This document shows, piece after piece, positions 1 to 6,756 of a DNA stretch of 10,476 bases; position 1 is the stretch's first letter; the number at the start of each line of letters is the position of its first letter. The notes under the pieces are model-generated. The model had not been told where the DNA came from. It ran no database searches and worked only from the letters and a program-made list of their open reading frames with translations. The stretch is from contig CAZGSV010000110.1 in the NCBI GenBank assembly GCA_964528605.1, forward strand, positions 1 through 10,476, written 5' to 3'. A program made the translations under genes and the position numbers. Origin of the DNA: CAZGSV01 sp964528605 (lineage in GTDB: Bacteria; Armatimonadota; Zipacnadia; CAZGSV01).

Positions 1-2
1 TG

Positions 3-1340
3 CTCTCCGGCGGCACCGACGGCGGCACTACCACCCACGTCCTGGAGATGACCGAACTGCTGCTCGCCGCCGATCCCCAGCCTCGCCTAGGGGGGGGCTA
101 CCGCATTCCCGTCATCTACGCCGGCAACAAGGACGCCCGCGAAGAAGTGAAGAAGATGATCGCCGATCGCACCGCGCTCCAGATCGTCGAGAACCTGCGC
201 CCCACGCTGGAGCAGGAGCGCCTGGGCGAGGCGCGCGACGCGGTACACAGTCTTTTCCTCGAGCACGTCATGCAGCACGCGCCCGGCTACCCGCGGCTGA
301 TGTCCTGGACCACCGCCGACATCATGCCCACGCCTCACGCCGTGGGCCTGATGGTGGAGACAGTGGCGCGCGAGCAGGAACTCAGCGTGCTCGCCGTTGA
401 CATCGGCGGCGCCACCACCGACGTCTTCTCCGTGTTCCAGGGCGTCTTCAACCGCACCGTGAGCGCCAACCTCGGCCTCTCCTACAGCGTCTGCAACGTG
501 CTCCGCGAGGCCGGCGCCGGAAACGTCCTGCGCTGGCTGCCGTACGAGTTGGGCGAGAACGAGATGCGCGAGCGGCTCTACAACAAGATGGTGCGCCCGA
601 CCACCATCCCCCAGGCGAAAGAGGACCTGCTCCTGGAACAGGCGGTGGCGCGCGAAGCGCTGCGGGGCGCCTTCGCGCACCACAAGCAACTCGCCGTGGG
701 CCTCAAGGGCATCCGCATGGAACGGACCATAAGCGCCGGCCTGAGCCCCGAGGAATCCGGCGCGACCCTCATCAACATGATGGCGTGCGACTTGATCATT
801 GGCAGCGGCGGGGTGCTCTCGCACGCGCCTCGGCGCTCGCAGGCCGCGCTGATGATGATTGACGCCTTCGAGCCGGAAGGCGTCACGGCGCTGGCCGTGG
901 ACAGCATCTTCATGATGCCGCAGTTGGGCGTCCTCTCTCAGGTCAAGCGCGAGGCCGCCATGACGGTCTTCGAGCGCGACTGCCTGATCCGGCTGGGCTC
1001 CTGCGTTGCCCCGGTGGGCCGCATGCGGGAAGGCCAGGTCGTGCTCAGGCTGTCGGCGCCCTCGCTCAACCTCAGCCGAGAGGTCAAGGCGGGGGAGTTG
1101 ATCTTGCTGCCGCTGCAGGAGGATGCCGAGTTTGCGCTCGAGCCTGCCAGGGGCATTGACGTTGGCGCGGGCCCCGGCCGCCGGGTGGAGCGTCGCCTGC
1201 GGGGGGGCGTGGTCGGCCTGGTCGTTGATGGCCGTGGCCGTCCGCTCCCGCACGAGCCCGATCCCAACAAGCGCCAGGCGCTCCTGCGCGAACAGTACCG
1301 AGCCTTCGAGGCTGTCCTGCCGGAAGGGGGGCGCGCCTGA
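3..1340 (+). CDS. glmL: GlmL/MutL-family protein (B12-dependent mutase accessory ATPase), 5' end missing
   Basis: The reading frame is open from the first bases of the window, so the N-terminus is missing; 445 residues are visible. The family (methylaspartate mutase accessory protein GlmL, MutL) belongs to the ASKHA ATPase fold and is usually encoded with coenzyme B12-dependent glutamate mutase or related aminomutases, where it is thought to assist or reactivate the mutase. Seen directly: a GGTDGGTTTHV motif at the left edge (about 3-41), then LAVDIGGATTDVFSV (about 390-437), the phosphate-binding signature of ASKHA proteins, and LIIGSGGVLSHAP (about 790-830), the expected adenosine-contacting region. 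The C-terminal part is a beta-rich Gly/Arg segment. No mutase subunit (GlmS/GlmE) is in view; it may lie upstream. The stop is one base from the proposed TTG start of the next gene, so the two are probably translated together. The family assignment is firm; the target enzyme is unknown. Confidence 0.88.
   Translation, partial: LSGGTDGGTTTHVLEMTELLLAADPQPRLGGGYRIPVIYAGNKDAREEVKKMIADRTALQIVENLRPTLEQERLGEARDAVHSLFLEHVMQHAPGYPRLMSWTTADIMPTPHAVGLMVETVAREQELSVLAVDIGGATTDVFSVFQGVFNRTVSANLGLSYSVCNVLREAGAGNVLRWLPYELGENEMRERLYNKMVRPTTIPQAKEDLLLEQAVAREALRGAFAHHKQLAVGLKGIRMERTISAGLSPEESGATLINMMACDLIIGSGGVLSHAPRRSQAALMMIDAFEPEGVTALAVDSIFMMPQLGVLSQVKREAAMTVFERDCLIRLGSCVAPVGRMREGQVVLRLSAPSLNLSREVKAGELILLPLQEDAEFALEPARGIDVGAGPGRRVERRLRGGVVGLVVDGRGRPLPHEPDPNKRQALLREQYRAFEAVLPEGGRA
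1322..1331 (+). promoter_or_regulatory. Purine-rich ribosome binding site that fixes the TTG start at 1342
   Basis: GGAAGGGGGG lies inside the end of glmL, 10 bases before TTG at 1342. The frame remains open upstream to an ATG at 1123, but translation of 1123-1341 gives an Arg/Ser/Pro-rich sequence typical of the shadow of glmL. The ribosome site together with this composition change supports the TTG start. Confidence 0.55.
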
Positions 1341-1341
1341 G

Positions 1342-2460
1342 TTGCCGACGGCCTACACCCCCGGCCTGACCATCAGCCCCGCGGCCCTCATGCGCAAGGC
1401 TAGACGCTTGCCCATCAAGGGCGAGGTGCTCGTGAACGTCGGCGACCAGGTTGCCGCCGACACCGTGGTCGCGCGCGCGCTGCGGCCCGGCCCCATTCGC
1501 ACCGTCAAGGTGGCTGAGACGCTGGGCATCGAGCCGCACGAGATCGGGCGCTATCTCACTAAGCAAGTGGGCGACCCGGTGGCCGAGAGTGAGGTCATCG
1601 CTCAGAGCAAGTCCCTCTTCGGCCTCGTGACCACGGCCTGTCGCTCGCCGTACGCGGGCACCGTCGAGTTCATCTCCGAACTCACCGGCCACCTCGCGGT
1701 CCGCGGCGCGCCGACCCCCCTGCAGGTGCGGGCCTACGTCAAGGGCCGGGTCATCGAGGTCATCCCAGAAGAAGGCGTGGTGGTGGAGACGCAAGGGGCC
1801 CTCGTGCAAGGGATATTCGGAGTCGCAGGCGAGAGGGTAGGGGAGGTTGCCGTACTGGCGCAGGCTCCGGACCAAGTCGTTGACGAGTCCGCGATCGGCG
1901 AGCCCCTTGCCGGCAAGGTAGTGGTAGGCGGCAGCGCGTTCGCCGAGGCGGCAATCGTGAAGGCCCAAACGGTGGGCGTCGCGGCGCTCATCGCCGGCGG
2001 CATCACTCACCAGAGCCTGCGCACCCTTCTGGGCTACGACATCGGCGTGGCCATAACGGGACAGGAAGACATCGCCACCACCGTCATCGCAACCGAGGGA
2101 TTCGGCATCCTGCCCATGGCCCGGGCCACCTTCGATCTGCTGTGTTCACTTCAGGGCCGACAGGCCTCGGTCAACGGGGCCACGCAGATCCGCGCCGGAG
2201 TGGTGCGCCCCGAGGTCATCGTTCCCAACGGCCAGGGCACGCCCACGGAACCATCGCAGGAGAGCCAAGTGCTACAGGTTGGCAGCCGCATCCGGCTCAT
2301 CCGGGCTCCCTACTTCGGCTTGCTCGCCGTGGTGACCGAGATGCCGGAGCAACCGCAGGAGATCGAGACCGGCGCGCGCGTGCGCGTGCTCAGGGCGCGC
2401 CTCGACGGCGGCGACGAAGTCCTCGTGCCCCGAGCCAACGTGGAGAGCATCGTCCGTTGA
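1342..2460 (+). CDS. Conserved hypothetical protein, GlmL partner, with beta-barrel-like N-terminus and C-terminal KOW-like region
   Basis: The protein is 372 residues from a TTG start placed right after the glmL stop. I do not know its function. Residues about 20-170 contain segments resembling barrel-sandwich (lipoyl/biotinyl-like or RnfC-like) folds: KGEVLVNVGDQVAADTVVA near 26-44 and SPYAGTVEFISELTGHLAV near 102-120. Residues about 190-265 are a Gly/Ala-rich alpha/beta segment (GKVVVGG, then AALIAGGI). Residues about 312-345 (VGSRIRLIRAPYFGLLAVV) fit a KOW motif as in NusG and ribosomal L24-like proteins, followed by a short basic beta segment to the C-terminus. There is no signal peptide or membrane helix. 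Head-to-tail coupling with glmL implies the two act together, possibly on a B12 enzyme complex; this is inference. A longer form starting at 1123 is unlikely. Confidence 0.75.
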   Translation: MPTAYTPGLTISPAALMRKARRLPIKGEVLVNVGDQVAADTVVARALRPGPIRTVKVAETLGIEPHEIGRYLTKQVGDPVAESEVIAQSKSLFGLVTTACRSPYAGTVEFISELTGHLAVRGAPTPLQVRAYVKGRVIEVIPEEGVVVETQGALVQGIFGVAGERVGEVAVLAQAPDQVVDESAIGEPLAGKVVVGGSAFAEAAIVKAQTVGVAALIAGGITHQSLRTLLGYDIGVAITGQEDIATTVIATEGFGILPMARATFDLLCSLQGRQASVNGATQIRAGVVRPEVIVPNGQGTPTEPSQESQVLQVGSRIRLIRAPYFGLLAVVTEMPEQPQEIETGARVRVLRARLDGGDEVLVPRANVESIVR

Positions 2461-2493
2461 GTGCGTGTCCACCTAGTTCCCATCACCTTGGTC

Positions 2494-2498
2494 GGGGG
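2494..2498 (+). promoter_or_regulatory. GGGGG ribosome binding site before the class II aldolase, ambiguous start
   Basis: The G-run overlaps the first base of the GTG at 2498, so it cannot serve that codon. It sits 8 bases before an in-frame TTG at 2507, which favours the TTG as the true start, three residues shorter. The 37-base gap 2461-2497 otherwise shows no recognisable promoter or terminator. Confidence 0.4.
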
Positions 2499-3109
2499 TG
2501 CATGCGTTGGCGTCCTATCAGGAACTGAGAGACAAAGCCGTCCTCATCTGCCGGTTTATCTACGACCGCGAGTTGAGCGATTCAGCGGGCGGTAACTTGG
2601 CGGTGCGGGCCGACGAGAACCGCGCGCTGGTCACGCCGCGCTATATGGGCCAGCGCAAGCGCTGGCGCATTGAGCCCGGCGACTTGCTGCTCGTGGACTT
2701 GAACGGGCAGGTGCTGGAGGGGCAGGGCGAGTGCTCGCGCGAGTTGCGCATGCACCTCGGTATGCTGCGCGAGTTTGCGCTCGCCGGCGCGGTCATCCAC
2801 GCGCACCCCAAGTACCTGATGGCCTTCGCGGTCGCGGGGCGGGCGATGCCCACTGTCATCGAGCACACCAAGAAGTTCGGCACCATACCCGTCGCCGATT
2901 GCGGCAAGTCTGGGTCTGCGGAGTTGGCCGAGGCGGTGGTCGCTGTCCTCCGGCCGCGGGCCTCCCAACTCGAGCAGCACGGCCTCGCCTGCATCCTCCC
3001 CAGTCACGGCGTGGCCGTGGTGGGCCGCAATCTGGACGATGCCTTCGACACTCTGGAGCGGCTCGAGCGCAACGCCGTGGTCCTTCTGCTGGGTGGAGCG
3101 GTCAGGTAG
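2498..3109 (+). CDS. Class II aldolase/adducin family protein (L-fuculose-phosphate aldolase-like)
   Basis: 203 residues from GTG (200 if TTG 2507 is used), close to the usual length of FucA-type aldolases and their relatives. These are cytosolic zinc enzymes that cleave phosphorylated ketoses to DHAP plus an aldehyde; related members are RhaD, AraD and MtnB. Visible signatures: SGGNLAVR-type N-terminal motif near residues 29-37 (SAGGN), the catalytic glutamate in CSRE (E82), two zinc histidines in HAHP (H101, H103) and the third in the SHG motif (H170), followed by the usual helix DDAFDTLERLE. The complete metal site implies an active enzyme. It lies between the GlmL partner and a PfkB kinase 6 bases downstream, so the kinase may supply the phosphorylated substrate. 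The actual sugar cannot be read from the sequence; an epimerase or dehydratase role is also possible in this family. Confidence 0.88.
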   Translation: MHALASYQELRDKAVLICRFIYDRELSDSAGGNLAVRADENRALVTPRYMGQRKRWRIEPGDLLLVDLNGQVLEGQGECSRELRMHLGMLREFALAGAVIHAHPKYLMAFAVAGRAMPTVIEHTKKFGTIPVADCGKSGSAELAEAVVAVLRPRASQLEQHGLACILPSHGVAVVGRNLDDAFDTLERLERNAVVLLLGGAVR

Positions 3110-3115
3110 CCGGCC

Positions 3116-4069
3116 ATGTGGGACGTGCTCACGGTCGGCACGCTCATGGTCGAGTTCACCCCCAGGGAGGTGGGCGCGCCCCTGGATAGCGGGGGGGCGC
3201 TGGTCCAGTACCCCTCCGGCTCGGCCACCATCTTCGGCCGCGGCCTCGCCCGCCTCGGCAGGCGGGTGGCTTTCGTGTCCGCCGTGGGGCCGGACCCCTT
3301 CGGCGCCTGGATGAAGCAATGCCTCAGTGCCGAGGGCATAGATTGTCGCCAAGTAAGCGTTGTGGAAGGCCAACTGACGCCTCTCGTCTTCGTGGAGGTG
3401 GACGGGCGCGGGCGCAGGCGCTACCTCTTCTACCGCTTTCCGGGCTATTGCGAGCCGGTCGCCGCGCTGGGGGAGGCCGCCCTGCGACAAGTGCCGGTCG
3501 AGCAGGCTCGCATCTTCGACTTCACGGAGGCCAGCGTTCGCAGCGAGGCCGGCCGCGCACCCGTCTTAGGCTTGGCCCGTCGCGCAGCGGAGGCCGGGGT
3601 CACCGTCTGCTTCTGCCTCAACTACCGCCCGGCGGCGTGGCCCTCACCCTCGGCCGCGGTTCGCGTCTATCGCGAAGCGTTGCAGTACGCGGCGCTCGCC
3701 GTGATGAACGTGGAGGAGGCTTGCTTGGTGACGGGCATCGGCGACCCGGAGAGAGCGGCGCGGGCGGTTGCTGAGACCGGGCCAAGGTGGGTCGCGGTCA
3801 CCAACGGCGAGCGTGGGGGCTGGGTCTGCGAAGCAGGACAGGCCAGCCAGTTCGCCGCCTTCCCAGTGGAGTTCGCCTATGACGTGGGCGCGGGCGACAC
3901 CTTCCACGCCGGCCTGCTCGACGCCTACCTTGACGGCCGCAGCGCCCCGGAGGCCTGCCGCTGGGCCTCCGCGGTCGTGCACCTGAAACTGAGCCAGGGA
4001 GACCCCAACTTCTTTGCGACCCGAGAGCAAGTGGAAGCGTTTCTGGCGCAGCACGGCGCAGACCGTTAG
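3116..4069 (+). CDS. PfkB-family carbohydrate (or nucleoside) kinase
   Basis: 317 residues, the normal size for the ribokinase/PfkB superfamily, which phosphorylates sugars or nucleosides with ATP. ATG 3116 follows the aldolase stop by 6 bases; a weak TCAGGT lies just upstream. Evidence: VGPDPFGAWM near residues 58-66 (family GxDxxG region), LNYRPAAW at 168-175 (as in KDG kinase and fructokinase-like members), NVEEACLVTG at 198-207, VTNGERGG at 228-235 and the diagnostic GAGDTF at 258-263 with the catalytic base D261. Two usual residues differ: the N-terminal GGxxxN sugar-binding Asn aligns with I39 or a neighbour in SGSATIFGRGLARLG, and the Asp commonly preceding the LNYRP motif is Cys (C167). 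Substrate choice may therefore be unusual. It shares an operon with the class II aldolase and with Gate membrane proteins whose first gene overlaps its 3' end. Confidence 0.88.
   Translation: MWDVLTVGTLMVEFTPREVGAPLDSGGALVQYPSGSATIFGRGLARLGRRVAFVSAVGPDPFGAWMKQCLSAEGIDCRQVSVVEGQLTPLVFVEVDGRGRRRYLFYRFPGYCEPVAALGEAALRQVPVEQARIFDFTEASVRSEAGRAPVLGLARRAAEAGVTVCFCLNYRPAAWPSPSAAVRVYREALQYAALAVMNVEEACLVTGIGDPERAARAVAETGPRWVAVTNGERGGWVCEAGQASQFAAFPVEFAYDVGAGDTFHAGLLDAYLDGRSAPEACRWASAVVHLKLSQGDPNFFATREQVEAFLAQHGADR
3996..4001 (+). promoter_or_regulatory. AGGGAG ribosome binding site for the TTG start at 4014
   Basis: AGGGAG lies 12 bases before TTG 4014, inside the kinase gene. It supports a start that overlaps the kinase by 56 bases rather than an N-terminally shorter protein; no ATG or GTG is available in this frame before the first membrane segment. 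Confidence 0.4.
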
Positions 4070-4478
4070 CCACCTGGCCAAGCCCGGCCTGCTCACCTCG
4101 CTGGACTTCGGCAAGGCCATCGTCCCCGCCTACGTCGTCGTGGCGCTCCTGCGCGAGTTCGGACTGCTGGTCTATCTGGACAAGGCGCTCCAGCCCCTAA
4201 TGGGCCTGATGGGCTTGCGTGCCGAGTGCGCGCTGCCTCTTGCCGCCGGCTGCCTCGTCGGCCTCTACTCCGGCACCGGCGCGGCCGCCGCCCTGCACCT
4301 CACCGTTAAGGAGATAACCATCCTGGGCACCTTCCTGGGCATCTCGCACTCGCTCGTGCTCGAGGGCGCCATTGTGGCCAAGGCCGGATCCAGCGCCTGG
4401 CGCTCCACCGTCCTCCGACTCGTCGCCTCCGTCGTCGCGGCAGTCCTGATCAACCTGCTCTGGAGGCTCTTCGAGTGA
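4014..4478 (+). CDS. Gate (nucleoside recognition) domain membrane protein, first half of a pair
   Basis: 154 residues from a TTG start inside the 3' end of the kinase gene. After a basic N-terminus (about 1-25) there are hydrophobic segments at about 33-55, 72-95, 100-122 and 132-151, so an integral membrane protein with about four helices. The motif LGISHSLVLEGA (108-119) and the Gly-rich GLYSGTGAAAALH (83-95) fit the Gate/nucleoside-recognition family, which includes SpmA/SpmB, YjiH and parts of nucleoside transporters and FeoB. The next gene encodes a paralogue with the same layout, so the two probably form a heteromeric membrane complex. Transport of a nucleoside or related solute is inference; some family members have no known transport role. 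The membrane character is sure, the family call likely, the substrate unknown. Confidence 0.75.
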   Translation: MRPESKWKRFWRSTAQTVSHLAKPGLLTSLDFGKAIVPAYVVVALLREFGLLVYLDKALQPLMGLMGLRAECALPLAAGCLVGLYSGTGAAAALHLTVKEITILGTFLGISHSLVLEGAIVAKAGSSAWRSTVLRLVASVVAAVLINLLWRLFE

Positions 4479-4939
4479 GCGTCGTGAGCGCGGTGGCTGG
4501 TGCTCTGTGGAACGCACTCGTGTTCTGGGCCAAAGTCACCGTGATCGTCGTTCTGCTGGTGGGGCTATTGCAGTGGCTGCGCGACGTGGGCGTGGTCGAG
4601 CGCTGGGCGGCTCGCGGGCAGCGCCTCGCGCGCGCCATGCGCCTCTCGGTGGAGTCCATCTTCCCCCTCAGCGTCGGCGTCGTCTTCGGGCTCACCTACG
4701 GCGGGGCCGTGCTGGTGCAGGTCGGGCAGGAAGGCAATCTGACCAAGCGACACCTGTGGCTCGTCGTGGCCTTTCTCTCGATCTGCCACGCCATTTTCGA
4801 GGATACGGCGGTTTTCGTCATTATGGGTGCCAAATGGTGGGTTATGTTGGGCTCCAGGTTGTTGATCGCCATCGCGGTTCTGTTCCTGCTGGAGCGGCTG
4901 GGCAGGGAAAAGCGGCCCAAGGACGCGACCGCGGCGTAA
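4475..4939 (+). CDS. Gate (nucleoside recognition) domain membrane protein, second half of a pair
   Basis: 154 residues from GTG 4475, exactly the length of the preceding protein. GTGA overlaps the stop of that gene by four bases and GGAGG lies 8 bases upstream, a strong sign of translational coupling. Hydrophobic segments at about 17-35, 62-83, 95-118 and 122-139. LSICHAIFEDTAV (101-113) matches the LGISHSLVLEGA element of the partner at the His and the following acidic position, and GLTYGGAVLVQVG (72-84) matches its GLYSGTGAAAALH, so the genes look like an old tandem duplication. The C-terminus is short and basic, probably cytoplasmic. It is the last gene before the promoter of the ilv operon. 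A joint membrane complex, possibly a solute carrier serving the neighbouring kinase and aldolase, is inferred from context only. Confidence 0.75.
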   Translation: MSVVSAVAGALWNALVFWAKVTVIVVLLVGLLQWLRDVGVVERWAARGQRLARAMRLSVESIFPLSVGVVFGLTYGGAVLVQVGQEGNLTKRHLWLVVAFLSICHAIFEDTAVFVIMGAKWWVMLGSRLLIAIAVLFLLERLGREKRPKDATAA

Positions 4940-4940
4940 C

Positions 4941-4970
4941 TTGAACGCCGTTTGAGCACTCGTGTATAGT
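4941..4970 (+). promoter_or_regulatory. Predicted sigma70-type promoter of the ilv-leu operon
   Basis: TTGAAC (4941-4946) and TATAGT (4965-4970) are separated by 18 bases, in a patch clearly richer in A+T than its surroundings, just after the stop at 4939. Transcription would begin near 4976-4979, giving a leader of about 90 bases before the ilvB start. The boxes match the consensus at four to five of six positions each. No intrinsic terminator for the upstream genes is visible before it, so read-through from the left block is possible. Confidence 0.6.
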
Positions 4971-4975
4971 AGAAA

Positions 4976-4991
4976 CCCCCAGGCCCGGGGG
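4976..4991 (+). other. GC hairpin at the predicted 5' end of the ilv mRNA
   Basis: CCCCC (4976-4980) and GGGGG (4987-4991) can pair around the loop AGGCCC. The stem falls at the predicted transcription start. There is no following U tract, so it is not an obvious terminator; it could protect the 5' end of the mRNA or form part of a leader structure with the GC-rich bases to about 5025. No leader peptide rich in Val, Leu or Ile and no T-box motif was found in 4976-5067. Confidence 0.35.
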
Positions 4992-5052
4992 CTCACGGCC
5001 CTCGCGCCTCGGCCCGCGTCGCGACATGACACGGGCAGGGGAGCCACACGGC

Positions 5053-5060
5053 GAGGAGGA
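5053..5060 (+). promoter_or_regulatory. Strong ribosome binding site that sets the ilvB start at 5068
   Basis: GAGGAGGA lies about 7 bases before ATG 5068. An in-frame ATG at 5026 would add 14 Gly/Glu-rich residues, but it has no comparable site and would place this Shine-Dalgarno sequence inside the coding region. Confidence 0.7.
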
Positions 5061-5067
5061 AGTGCGA

Positions 5068-6744
5068 ATGAAGGTCTCTGGGGCCAAGGCTGTCGTTGAA
5101 TCACTCAAACACTTGGGCGTTGAGGTCCTGTTCGGCATCCCCGGCGGCGCGCTCCTGTACGTCTACGACGCGCTCTACGACGCGCAGGACGACATCCGGC
5201 AGGTGCTCTGCCGTCACGAACAGGGCGCGGCACACGCGGCTGACGGCTATGCACGGGTGAGCGGCAAGGTGGGCGTCTGCGTGGCCACCTCCGGCCCGGG
5301 CGCCACCAACCTGGTCACCGGCATCGCCAACGCCCACATGGACTCTGTCCCCATTGTTGCCATCACCGGCCAAGTGCCGCGCCCGTCCATTGGCCGCGAC
5401 TCCTTCCAAGAAGCCGACGTCACCGGTATCACGATGCCCATCGTCAAGCACTCTTACTTGGTCAAGGAGCCGCAGGACATTCCCGCCGTCTTCGCGGAGG
5501 CCTTCTACCTGGCGGCCACCGGTCGGCCGGGCCCCGTCCTCGTTGACCTGCCCAAGGATGTGACCGCGAGCGAGTTCGAGTTCCACTTTCCGGAGAAGGT
5601 GACCGTGGCCGGCTACCGCCCTGCGGCCAGCGGTCACCGCCGCATGATCAAGCAGGCCGCGGACCTTATCGCCAAGTCACAGCGGCCCATCATCTATATC
5701 GGCGGCGGCGTCATCACCTCCGGCGCCCACCAGGAACTCAAGGAACTCGCGGAGAAGACGGGCATCTTCGTGGTCAACACCTTGATGGGCAAGGGCGGCT
5801 TCCCCGAGAGCCATTCGCAGGCTCTGGGCATGATCGGCATGCACGGCGCCGCCTACGGCAACTACGCGCTCAACGGCAGCGATCTCATCATCGCGCTCGG
5901 CGCTCGCTTCGATGACCGCGTGACCGGGCGGCTTGACAAGTTCGCCCCCGACGCCAAGGTCATCCATGTGGACATTGACCCCGCCGAGATAGGCAAGAGC
6001 CGCGCCGCGGACGTGCCCATCGTGGGCGACCTGAAGCCGGTGCTCAAGGAACTGAACAGACTCGTGCAGCGCTGCGACCTCGAACCGTGGCGCAAGCAAA
6101 TCGTGGAGTGGAGGGAGCGCTTCCCGCTCCGCTACGCCCAGTCCGACGAGCGCATCAAGCCGCAGTTCCTGGTGCAGGAGGTTCACCGCCTCACCAAGGG
6201 TGAGGCTATCTGCGTCACCGACGTGGGCCAGCACCAGATGTGGGCCGCTCAGTACTACCTCTGCGACCGGCCGCGGCAGTTCGTCACCTCCGGCGGCCTG
6301 GGCACCATGGGATTCGGCCTGCCTGCCGCGATGGGGGCTCAGTTCGCACGGCCCGACGACCTGGTGGTGGGCTTTCACGGCGATGGCAGCATCCAGATGA
6401 CCATCCAGGAGATCGCCACCGCGGTGGAGCACCGGCTGCCCCTGAAGATCATCATCGTCGAGAATCGCTCCCTCGGCATGGTGCGCCAGTGGCAGGAGCT
6501 CTTCCACGGCCGCCGTTACTCGGGCACGCTTTTCCAGATGGTGCCGGACTTCGACAAGATCGCGGAAGCCTACGGCTGCAAGGGCGAGACTATCGAGCGC
6601 CCGGAGGAGATCGAGCCCGCCTTCAAGCGCGCGCTGACAGTCAGCGACACCCCCTACATCCTCACCGCGCGTGTAGAGCAAGAGGAGAACGTCATGCCGA
6701 TGGTTCCCGCGGGTAGCGCTCTTGACGAAATGTTGATTGACTAA
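5068..6744 (+). CDS. ilvB: Acetolactate synthase, large catalytic subunit
   Basis: 558 residues, the usual size of AHAS catalytic subunits. The enzyme uses thiamine diphosphate, Mg and FAD to condense two pyruvates to 2-acetolactate (valine, leucine) or pyruvate with 2-oxobutyrate (isoleucine). Visible: N-terminal FGIPGGALLYVYDAL, the catalytic glutamate in RHEQGAAHAADGYAR (E51), TSGPGATNLVTGIANAHMDS, a central FAD-type domain (about 190-325), and the C-terminal ThDP motif GDGS (438-441) ending in ENRSLGMVRQWQELF. The last element usually has Asn-Asn; here the first Asn is Glu while the metal-binding second Asn is kept. GxPGP and RFDDRVTG family motifs are also intact. It is the first gene after the predicted promoter and is followed after 12 bases by the regulatory subunit gene. 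A different carboligase is unlikely given that partner. Confidence 0.97.
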   Translation: MKVSGAKAVVESLKHLGVEVLFGIPGGALLYVYDALYDAQDDIRQVLCRHEQGAAHAADGYARVSGKVGVCVATSGPGATNLVTGIANAHMDSVPIVAITGQVPRPSIGRDSFQEADVTGITMPIVKHSYLVKEPQDIPAVFAEAFYLAATGRPGPVLVDLPKDVTASEFEFHFPEKVTVAGYRPAASGHRRMIKQAADLIAKSQRPIIYIGGGVITSGAHQELKELAEKTGIFVVNTLMGKGGFPESHSQALGMIGMHGAAYGNYALNGSDLIIALGARFDDRVTGRLDKFAPDAKVIHVDIDPAEIGKSRAADVPIVGDLKPVLKELNRLVQRCDLEPWRKQIVEWRERFPLRYAQSDERIKPQFLVQEVHRLTKGEAICVTDVGQHQMWAAQYYLCDRPRQFVTSGGLGTMGFGLPAAMGAQFARPDDLVVGFHGDGSIQMTIQEIATAVEHRLPLKIIIVENRSLGMVRQWQELFHGRRYSGTLFQMVPDFDKIAEAYGCKGETIERPEEIEPAFKRALTVSDTPYILTARVEQEENVMPMVPAGSALDEMLID

Positions 6745-6756
6745 GGGGGGCGCACA

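Noticed and set aside
90..97. Run of eight G bases in glmL, with shorter runs at 1201 and 3191, as possible phase-variation tracts
   Set aside because: The frames are intact, the runs are short for contingency loci, and such runs are expected at this base composition; GlmL and a sugar kinase are not typical phase-variable products.
87..1253. A 388-codon minus-strand open frame opposite glmL
   Set aside because: It covers the conserved GlmL frame and encodes a His/Arg/Ala-rich sequence without any domain.
1123..1341. N-terminal extension of the KOW-region protein overlapping glmL by about 220 bases
   Set aside because: The residues are Arg/Ser/Pro-rich shadow sequence, and a ribosome site plus TTG at 1342 gives a natural start right after the glmL stop.
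4976..4991. Terminator of the upstream membrane-protein genes
   Set aside because: The stem lies downstream of the predicted -10 box and has no U tract, so it fits the 5' end of the ilv transcript better.
4976..5067. Leader peptide or T-box attenuator before ilvB
   Set aside because: No short frame with clustered Val, Leu or Ile codons and a ribosome site was seen, and the leader is too short for a T-box.
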